64,000 bases of DNA, taken from Narthecium ossifragum (lineage: Eukaryota; Streptophyta; Magnoliopsida; Dioscoreales; Nartheciaceae). A program made the translations under genes and the position numbers. The stretch spans positions 23,430,829 through 23,494,828 of the forward strand of contig OY986965.1 of NCBI GenBank assembly GCA_963920575.1, in the 5' to 3' direction. The notes under the pieces were generated by a model. The model was not told the DNA's origin, did no database searches, and saw only the letters and a program-made list of their open reading frames with translations. Positions 56,164 to 64,000 of this stretch are shown piece by piece (the first letter of the stretch is position 1; each line of letters starts with the position of its first letter).

Positions 56164-56337
56164 AGCCCTGATAAGTCACAAAATATACATAATTCACCCA
56201 TTCAACTGGGCTTTGTTAGCTCTCAAGCAATGCATTTTTAATATCTTTTCATATGGTTTCAGGTACAAGAGCTTACGAAGAGAGTTGCATTGATTTCGAG
56301 CCAAAAGACATCAATTATACAGATTCAGCTTAATTCG

Positions 56338-56683
56338 GATCGATCCGGACAATTTGGATCGATCCAAGAACAATTTGGATCGATCCAAGGACATTTTGGA
56401 TCGATCCCGATCCTTTTGCAGAAGGCCATATTTTTTATCCAATGTTGGATAGGTCCGAATTCTTAATGGATCGATCCAAATATCTTTTCCTAGAGAGCTC
56501 GGTACAAAATGGATCGATCCAAACCGTCATGGGATCGATCCATATTTCTTTTCCCAAGAGCACTTATTCTTGGGTACAAATTGGATCGATCCACATTTAA
56601 ATGGGATCGATCCATATTTCCTTCCCAGAAAGGTATGATCTTTTGCTCATCTTGGATCGATCCAATCCTACTTCGGATCGATC
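56338..56683. repeat. Palindrome array in B5 (TTGGATCGATCCAA type)
   Basis: Cores start at 56338, 56357, 56378 and 56399, then at 56448/56469, 56512/56533, 56584/56605 and 56655/56676. Spacing inside doublets is 21 bp each time (19 for the first step). Doublet steps from 56378 are 70, 64, 72 and 71 bp. The dyad is extended by TT..AA flanks in many copies. Confidence 0.92.
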
Positions 56684-56747
56684 CAAGATCGCTGACGGTT
56701 ATAAATGGACGGCTCGGATCTAATCCGAGGATCCACGACTTGGGGTC

Positions 56748-56755
56748 TATAAATA
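56748..56755 (+). promoter_or_regulatory. TATA box of LTR B5
   Basis: TATAAATA in TCTATAAATAGGGG, 65 bp after the last palindrome core. Confidence 0.75.
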
Positions 56756-57855
56756 GGGGTTTTGGCTCTAATTTTAGGGGTTTTTTTGGCTCCCTCTTGT
56801 TCCCTCTCTTGACAGCCTTCTTTTCTCCTCTATATTCTTGAGATTTCTCCTCTCATTCCTAAGGATTTAGGGTTCAAAAAGGTGGAGATCAATGGAGAAG
56901 ATGGGTGAAACCTCTCCCCCCATGGATCTTCCAACCAAGATGAGTAGCTAACTCCTCATCCTTGGGAATTCTATGATGTCTTAGGTCTTTCTTTTAGATT
57001 TCTCTTGTAATCTTTGATGTAATAACGTTTGTGAGATGGATTCTTTGTATGAATTCGGATTCAATTCCTTATTTCTTCAATAAAGTCTACTCTTGAATGA
57101 TTTGAGTATCTATATTTGCATTTAATTGCTTAAGAATTAAGTGCATGCTAGGTATTTGACGAAATCTCTCAAAGAGTAGGTTATGCTAGAACCATAGCCA
57201 ACTCTTGACCTTAGGATAGGATGTTGAGGTGCTAGAACCACCCCAAGCCAAAGCTATCCTACTTACCATTCTTGACTTAGATGGAGGATTGGATTGAGGT
57301 ATTAAACCCACCTCAATTCAAGACCTTAGTCATACAAAGCCTTGATTCCTCGCCAACAATAGGACCTTAAGCCAGCGATTGTTGAGTTATGATCGGATTA
57401 AAGCCTCGATCATGGATATTCACCTTGTAATTCACGCGATGAGATGATCTTCACCCGACGTCTCATTAGCGACGAGCGATACTAATCCTACGCTCGTCGA
57501 TACCCGATTTCGATCATCTTACTTAGATGTTATTCATCTTGATACATAGAGAATATATTTAGATCCTAATTCGGATTAGAATTCCCTAGGACTTCTTTCT
57601 TGATAAATCTCTCTTAGCTTTAATTTCTTAGCTTTAATTGCTTTTATAATACTTTAGTTTAAACAACTTTAAAATCAATCCAATTGTTTCCAACTATTGT
57701 AGAGATTATATTGCATCTACTAATTCAACCATCCAATTCTCCGAGGACTCGACCCGCACTCCCATTAACTACGTTGTAGTTAACTAGTTGTTCGGTAAAT
57801 TTGTTTTGCCAGCCTTTGATGTAATTAACGACATATTTCAAGGCGAGTCAAGCCC

Positions 57856-58560
57856 TCCAATACTTAAACCGTATCATGATCAATATTTATAATGTTCACA
57901 TCACAACAACGATCACCACTATAAAATCAAGTTCAACCATACAAGATTAACCAACAATTGCAGGTGTAAGCTGAGCGTCACAAGAGTTCAACCATCACAA
58001 CAACAATCACCACTATGAAATCGGGTTCAACCATACAAGACTAACCAACAATTGGACATGTTCGCTGAGCATGGTTCGTTCATGCTACAAAACTTTTATG
58101 ATTTTATCATATATTTTGTTCAAAAAAATATACAACATCACATCAAAATGATAGCCATAGTAAGCATAAAAAATAGAGTGATATGGAGTACTAATAGGAT
58201 CGTACATAAATTGGAATAGACTCATAAACCAGCAACCGGTGGTATATATAGCACGAATATGTGACATGCATACCACGAATCTTTGACAGCCCTCCTATAC
58301 TTACACCGGGTCATGATATCAGTCTCTGTACAACTCTTGTAATCTTCACATCACAACAACGATCACCACTAGGAAATCAGGTTCAATAATACAAGACTAA
58401 TCAACAATTAAACATGTAAGCTAAGCATTACAAGAGTTCAACCAGTATAACAACAATCACCACTATGAAATCATATTCAAGCATACAAGACTAACCAATA
58501 ATTGCATATGTAAGCTGAGCAAGATTCATTCCCGCTACATCGATAGCTACACAGCAAGAA
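57856..58560. repeat. Second tandem repeat, about 95-100-bp unit, plus one copy of the 200-bp repeat
   Basis: Units with CACAACAACGATCACCACTA, then AAATC..GTTCAACCATACAAGA and TAACCAACAATTG..TGTAAGCTGAGC occur four times (about 57900, 58000, 58345 and 58447). A copy of the 200-bp repeat lies between them (58090-58310). Confidence 0.75.
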
Positions 58561-58888
58561 GTTAAGTAAACGACTTCAACAGTTGGCTTGAATGAAATCA
58601 AGCGCAGATGTACGCTGAACATCGTTCGTTCGTTCCTTCCTCATGATATTGATAGGTACACAACAAGTTAAGCCAACATCGCTAACATTTAGATTAAATG
58701 AAATAAAGGAGAGACTTCATTCAAATAAAGACAATTAATATGAAAATTGAAAATGATATCCAGCTCATCGTCAATCCTCCCCCCTCGTACTAGGATCCCC
58801 TTCAGTACATCCAGATTGCATCTGCACATTATATAGAGTTGATTCAATCAAATCATGCCAATAAAACAAAGAGAGGTGATTTAAAAAT
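58561..58888. other. Non-coding, 3' flank of the hypothetical two-exon gene
   Basis: AT-rich; another phrase related to the neighbouring tandem repeat (GCTGAACATCGTTCGTTC) near 58612. No gene seen. Confidence 0.4.
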
Positions 58889-59270
58889 TTACTCTACAAA
58901 CATGACATGTTGCCTAACATTTAAAAGATCAATGTTACTTATATGCGCTCCAGGGGTAAAGAATGGCGAGTCTCTAGTAGCATTGCAATTTGGGTATGAA
59001 GCGGTGGGATGTCCCGAATTCCCCAGAAAATGCCTTTCATACCCATAGCACGGCGGTGGAAAATATCTAGATGCGTGATAGGGAGGTCTTTGAAACTGCA
59101 AACACTTGAAAATCACATGATAAAATTATGGGTGATGCAAATATCATACGAAAATAAAACAATGTATTTACACACAAAGATTCGAAGCTACTTACGTTTG
59201 CATTGAAGTTGTCGTAGAATGGTTGGTTCAGAGCCAATCCATACGACGACCCAACACCCGGTGCATTCAT
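58889..59270 (-). CDS. Hypothetical two-exon protein (93 residues)
   Basis: Exon 1 is 59270-59196 (MNAPGVGSSYGLALNQPFYD...NAN, donor AAC|GTAAGT). Exon 2 is 59095-58889 (acceptor TTTGCAG, FQRPPYHASRYFPPPCYGYE...) and ends in TAA. The join keeps phase 0. It is rich in Tyr, Pro, Phe and Asn, without a recognised domain. A 23-codon upstream frame (MTSIADEPAD, then DDARLSNR stop) overlaps the start region, so this could be the 3' part of a longer, broken transposon-related gene (for example a PIF/Harbinger ORF1). Low certainty. Confidence 0.35.
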
Positions 59271-59280
59271 CTATTAGAGA

Positions 59281-60000
59281 GTCGAGCATCATCCCAGTGA
59301 TCGGAGGTATCTGCCGGCTCGTCAGCAATTGAAGTCATTGCGGTCTACCTACAAGAAAACAGTAGCAAAAGCATTTTATATCCCTACACGAAGCCAACTT
59401 TCAAATGCACATATTCCGGCTTAACTAACATTTAATTGATTGGATAGACATCATAAACAAACATGACATCCATTAAAGCCATTCCTGATTGGATGTGTAA
59501 GCAAAATTCCAACAAATTCTTAAGTACTCATCACAGTAGCTTATGATTTATGATAGAAATCGACAAATCTAATACATGGGGCAACAAAACATGAATATGA
59601 CTTTTGGTAATAGTCTTTTTTTCCTTTCTTTTCATATCCTTATATATTCTAACATAAAATTGGATTGACCAAACAAAGCTTAGATAGCTGATGTCAAAAT
59701 GCAAAATTCCCCCACAAGTAAACATGGTCACAAAGTGCTTATACCTCTCCTTCACTGTAGAATGCAAATCCAATTGGGCATTTTCACAAACACTCATCAC
59801 TCACAACATACAAAAGCATGCTATTAAGTGATTCACAAATCTATCTCAAACATTTCCACTAAACACACTACAAAAACTAAATATCTAGTCACTCCAAACC
59901 CTTTCCAATCAATCCAATACTAAACCATACCATGCCATCCAACAAAAAAATAATTGGAAACACCAGAAATTCGGCAAAAAAAACAAAAAATGTTCAAACT
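59281..60000. other. Intergenic, AT-rich
   Basis: No convincing coding sequence or repeat. Confidence 0.4.
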
Positions 60001-60430
60001 GGGCTGCAAGGAGGGAGAAGAGTGAGCAAAGAGTTTCAACTTCCGGCACGGAGTTACCTTGGGCAGCTTGGAATAATGGGCGCTGCCCGGCGAATAATGG
60101 GCCGGCGTCCGGCGTATTTCCACAATCGAGGGCTCATGGAACCTTCCTTTCCTAGCTGGCCACTATTTTCGGCTAAAATTGGGCGGTGTTTGTCGAACAA
60201 TAGGCAGCGTCTGGCGGATTTCCTCGATCGAGAGCTCAAGGGAACCTTTCATGCCTAGCTGGCCAATATTTCCAGCAAAGAATGGGCGGCATCCGATGAA
60301 GAATGGGTGGCATCTGACGGATTTCCTCGATCGAGGGCTGAAAGGTTTTGGTTGGCAAATGAAGGGCTCGAGGGGTTTGGAATTGCGATGACTTGCGAAT
60401 GAAGCTTTCATGTCATCGGGTAGATTATCA
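60001..60430. repeat. Tandem repeat, about 110-bp GC-rich unit
   Basis: Three to four units contain AATGGGCGGC, a GGCG(T)ATTTC phrase, ATCGAGGGCTCA..GGAACC and CCTAGCTGGCCA. The best copies are at about 60090-60165, 60175-60265 and 60280-60345. Open frames on both strands follow from this repeat. Confidence 0.65.
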
Positions 60431-60689
60431 AAACAGGAGTCCCGTTAACCCGCAATGTATAAGCCCACATGCTATTCAACCACTCAGTCAACTCAATCTT
60501 TAAAATTATAAACAATAGTGGTGGCATGTGCATTACATATGGTAGCAGAAAATGTTTTGTGTACATGACCATGTACACTACATATGCTGACGTGGTTCAT
60601 TTAAAACATTTAAACCAAGCTATCCTCTGCTCGTCGGATTAACGGGCCGATAGTGGGATCCGATCCACTACTATCCCGATCAAACCCTA

Positions 60690-61215
60690 GTCATTGGATT
60701 CCCGTCGCCCTCTCACTCTCCCCTCTCCTGAACGCCGACCGACCTCTCCTCTCTTTAGCCTCATCGTCGCCCTCTACTCGCCGTCGATTTCGCCCTCTCA
60801 CTCTCCCCTCTCCTGAAAAGCCCTAACCTCGCCTTCGCCCTCACCCTCTCCCTCTCCTCTTCGGAAGATCATCGCCCTCTCACTCTCCCCTATCCTGAAA
60901 AGCCCTAACCTCGCCATCGCCCTCAACTCTTCGGAACACCGTCACTGTCGCCCTCTCACTCTCCTCTACTTGGCGTTGTCGTCGCCCTCGGCTTCGACTC
61001 TCCGGAACACCGTTTCCCTCGACCTCGACTCTCCAGAACACCGTCGTCATCGCCCTCTCACTCTCCTCTACTCGCCGTTGTCGTCGCCCTATCCGTCTCC
61101 TCTCTGGAACACCCCATCACTCTCCTATACTCGTCATCGCCCTCTCCCTCTCCTCTCCGAAATGCCCTCTCCTATCGTCGACGCCAACCATCGTCAACCT
61201 CGTCAGCTGTAGCCA
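60690..61215. repeat. Pyrimidine-rich tandem repeat (TCGCCCTCTCACTCTCC unit)
   Basis: Many copies of CGCCCTCTCACTCTCC, with TCCTGAAAAGCCCTAACCTCG and CTCCGGAACACCGTC variants. No coding constraint is visible. It could be the 5' UTR of a downstream gene. Confidence 0.6.
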
Positions 61216-63140
61216 CCCTCCACCAACGAGGAGTTCTTTATGCGTTTTTTGTTTTTTTTTTCCTGATTTTCCGCACGGGGCTTCTTGATGGGTTTCTGAG
61301 GAACAACTTTCTAATCATGATTGATAGGCTTCTCTCTGTCCCTCTGTGGATGAACCACAATTGAGTTGGATGCCTTTGAAAGAGGTGGCAATTGAGTTGG
61401 ATGCCTTAATTGGGCAGATTAGCATGGAGGATGTCCCTAAGTAAAATGATTCATGAACTTAAAAAGAACAACTCACAGGCTATATAGTAATTGATGTGCT
61501 TCTGACCTTCTAACATTGTGACTAGATAGTTTTCTTATGATCAGGTTTGGCCTAACCGGTAAAGAACAACTCACAAGCTATATTTTTCTTGGATAATTTT
61601 CTCCCAAAGTAAAATTTCTTCACCTTGGATCAGGTTTGGCCTAACTGTAACGAAAAGTCCCTTTTTTTTATGTTTTGTTTTTTGTTCTTTGGCTTATGCT
61701 AGTGGCTTAATAAAAATATTGCTCCATGCATAGTATTAGTAGTTGGAAAACCTGTCAAAGATCTTAGTTTTCTATGTTTTGTTTTTTGTTATTGAGTTGC
61801 ATAGATAAAAACCAGAGGTTTAGCTTATTGATACAATAATTATGATTTTATCTTTATAAATAAATGACTACTTGGATTAGTTTAATCGCAATATGCATAT
61901 GATTGCAACTACTCTCTCTTCAACCCCATGCGTGTGTCATGTTCTAAGTTCTAACATGGTTGAGCTATATACAGATCTCTTCTCCTATATTTTTTGACTT
62001 AAACATTCACCCATATATTCGCATAGATCAATAGGAAATTTTGATTCACAATGATCTAATAAACTGATTTTTAATGTTCCTATTGCCTTTGGGACATGAA
62101 TGGTGTCAAGGCTCAATGTCGGCTTCTTCGTCATCACCCTCAAACCAGCAGACTCACCATCGACCACACGAGGAACAGTTCAAGCGCATGATTTGGTTGT
62201 TGATGCAAGACTTGATGCACCGAATCTTTATGTTCAAGCATTGAGAGAGTTTGAGATCTGCATAATCATTTACGTGTTGATCATTGTTGTAATAGCTATA
62301 TTTGTTAAAGTGTTTCTGTAATTAGTAGGTGACTTATGTATTCGGTATATGGGATGATTGTCTTTTTTGTATTGTAATCTACCAATATGAATAAGATGTG
62401 TATTGCCCATGGTATTGAAGTTGCAACTTGTTTATGTTGTCAATTAGGGGCCCTTGCACTAGCACCTCAGTGGACAAGAAGGCATTTTTGTTTCTGTTTT
62501 AGAATATGGGGATGTAAAGGGTTGACAATAGGTATTTTAACTACAAATTTTTTACTTGTATTACCTACTTTTAAATCTTTGGCAGCTGTGATAAATTCCG
62601 TTGGTAGCTCAGGTTGCCTGAGGCCCACCACCCAATGGCCGATGCAATCTTGTTGTCATCAATTTAAAGAGTAGAGAGATTATTGATTGTCTTGTTTATT
62701 TTCTTCTATTTTTATTCTTTATGAATCTTGGAGTCTGGGATTAAAAGAAGCACAGGGAACAACAATATGAGAAACAACGGTGGTGATCTACTCGTTCAAG
62801 CACAATTTTTACAAGGTTAAAAGCCAAACCTGATCCGTAATTGAAAGCTAAATCTTCCATCAACAAATTAGTGGATTCTTCTTACACACTCATGAATGGT
62901 TTCAACTTTCAAGCTAGCAACCATTTTTTGAGACTTGGCAGAAACTATCATTGGGGATTGAGCAATAGGTTTAGACAGGGGAAAGTAATCGAATCCTATG
63001 TATCCACCCGTTAGCCTAGTATCCATAATATATATTAGGGGGAAGGGGCGTCAGCACCATAAAATAGACTTATCATGTTAAAAAAACACTAATCATAAGA
63101 TTTGGAGCCTTAACACCATCTACCACTTCAAAAGACACTT
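61216..63140. other. Mostly non-coding; small frames of unknown status
   Basis: A 73-codon frame at 62100-62321 (MVSRLNVGFFVITL... ending in a hydrophobic segment, IIIYVLIIVVIAIFVKVFL) could be a small membrane protein exon or chance. A 95-codon frame at 62387-62674 is Cys-rich at its start. Duplicated phrases (AAAGAACAACTCACA.GCTATAT at 61463 and 61561; GATCAGGTTTGGCCTAAC at 61541 and 61628; TCTATGTTTTGTTTTTTGTT at 61670 and 61771) indicate repetitive DNA. Confidence 0.35.
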
Positions 63141-63331
63141 ATGCCCCCCTTCTACAACAGCCTCCAAAAACCTACACCCTCCTCTCACTCCTCCTCCTCC
63201 TCTCTCCTCGCCTCCTCACCGTCACCCATCCACCTCCTCTCTCCTTCAAACGCCATGAACGCCCTCCTCTCAATCCTCAACCTCTCCTTCAAACACCATG
63301 AACGCGCCTTAGAAGCTCCAAACGCTAGGCC

Positions 63332-63571
63332 ATGTCGATGGATCCGCATCGCTCCAAGAAGAACGGCTGCGATGGCGGCGGCGAGGAGAACGACACGGCA
63401 GTCAAGAAGATGCGACCGTCGCCGACTATCACCGTCGACGAGATCATCGAGGAGTTCTCCCACCACGCCCCCGGCATTGCCCGGATCAACAGTGACAGCT
63501 TCGGGAGCTGCCCCACCTCTGTTCTTGCTGCCCATTCGCGGTGGCATCGGTTGTTCCTTGCGCAGCCTTAA
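63332..63571 (+). CDS. Hypothetical protein, possible first exon
   Basis: A 79-codon frame starts MSMDPHRSKKNGCDGGGEENDTAVKKMRPSPTI (shown in part), then has TVDEIIEEFSHHAPGIARIN, and ends at TAA 63569-63571. A basic/acidic N-terminus followed by a compact helical-looking segment is more protein-like than the surrounding GC-rich frames. The neighbouring DNA (63572-64000) has CTGTCGTC/ATCCTCC phrases but no clear continuing exon before the window ends. Family not recognised. Confidence 0.35.
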   Translation: MSMDPHRSKKNGCDGGGEENDTAVKKMRPSPTITVDEIIEEFSHHAPGIARINSDSFGSCPTSVLAAHSRWHRLFLAQP

Positions 63572-64000
63572 GACTTCTACTTCCACGGCCTCTAGCCCTC
63601 GATCCTCCGATCACAGAAATTTATCCACAATGTAATCAACCCTGACAAGAGACCTCGTTGACAATGCCACAACGGCAGCAACAGTCATCCTCCATCATGC
63701 AAAAAGGGCGTTCCGCGAGGGTCCCTTCTCCCCTGTCAATGAGGTCTCCCCTGACAAGTTCGTCGTCGTCGCCGCCCATCACCATTGCTGTCGTCAGGGC
63801 AGGATCTCCACGCCACCGTCATCCACCAGTGCGCAGCATGGGATGCAAGAAGCGGCTGTCTGAATCCACATTGAAAAGAGAAAGGAGAAAACTGAAACAT
63901 ACCTGTAAGCAGCTGCCGTTTTCGCCGCCTTTCCTCGCTCATCACCCCAATCACGAGGACGATTTCATCAAGAGTCCAAGCGGAGCTGCAGGAAGCGGCT

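Larger units (their letters stand above)
56169..57850 (+). mobile_element. Athila solo LTR (copy B5) with 5-bp target duplication
   Basis: Starts TGATAAGTCACAAAATATAC, ends CAAGGCGAGTCA and is 1682 bp. AGCCC is duplicated at 56164-56168 and 57851-57855. It carries a palindrome array (56338-56683), GGATCTAATCCGAGG (56716), a TATA box at 56748-56755, GATGAGTAGCTAAC (56939), and the Athila 3' end with CATTAACTACGTTGTAGTTAAC. The empty-site sequence is visible in a neighbouring repeat copy near 58270-58310. Confidence 0.92.

Noticed and set aside
60970..61212. 80-codon Ser/Pro/Leu frame
   Set aside because: Produced by the TCGCCCTCTCACTCTCC tandem repeat.
1..64000. tRNA or rRNA genes
   Set aside because: No cloverleaf with a GGTTCGANTCC-type T arm or rRNA core segment was recognised by eye; the tRNA-like matches are only retroelement primer-binding sites.

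Overview
This window is plant nuclear DNA, with no bacterial or organellar gene order. The evidence is GT-AG introns, TATA boxes, an R2R3-MYB exon, a BAHD acyltransferase, a plastid PsbP-domain protein, Athila Ty3/gypsy and SIRE-type Copia remnants, plant LINE pieces, and MITEs with hAT, Tourist-like and Mutator-like target duplications. The BAHD type (agmatine/putrescine hydroxycinnamoyltransferase-like) hints at a monocot, but only weakly. A run of 200 N at 7312-7511 is an assembly gap.

Gene-bearing part (about 5.8-23 kb). A subtilase N-terminal fragment (5.9-6.25 kb) is followed by an unassigned terminal exon (8.3-8.6 kb) and a MYB R3 exon (9.1-9.3 kb). A single-exon BAHD acyltransferase lies on the minus strand (10.6-11.9 kb). 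A complete four-exon R3H-SUZ protein gene, also minus strand, spans 13.48-20.84 kb; its 6.1-kb first intron holds two MITEs. The last two exons of a PPD6-like PsbP-domain gene are at 21.9-22.9 kb. The left end (1-1846) is a LINE 3' end.

Retroelement part (about 24-58 kb, plus 3.4-5.7 kb). At least four LTR lineages are nested in each other. Family A has TGTC...CTCACA LTRs of about 2-2.3 kb. Athila LTRs begin TGATGAG or TGATAAG. There is one SIRE/Maximus-like Copia remnant and one structurally complete non-autonomous element (43351-47885) carrying a 607-residue reading frame but no recognisable polymerase. Seven solo LTRs have recognisable 5-bp target-site duplications (six perfect, one with a single mismatch).

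The most interesting signal is not a gene. Athila LTRs, family A LTRs, the Copia LTR and one Athila internal region all carry arrays of short CG-centred palindromes (GATCGATC or GGTCGACC cores). The cores come in doublets 21-23 bp apart (12 or 20 bp in the GGTCGACC class), and doublets recur every ~60-72 bp (41-53 bp in the second class). In five LTRs the array ends 53-88 bp upstream of the predicted TATA box. This looks like a modular U3 enhancer or regulator-binding array shared by unrelated retrotransposons.

The right end (54.5-64 kb) holds a Mutator transposase fragment, two tandem-repeat families, a two-exon hypothetical gene, promoter-like tandem repeats and weakly supported small reading frames. 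All calls were made by eye, without database searches.
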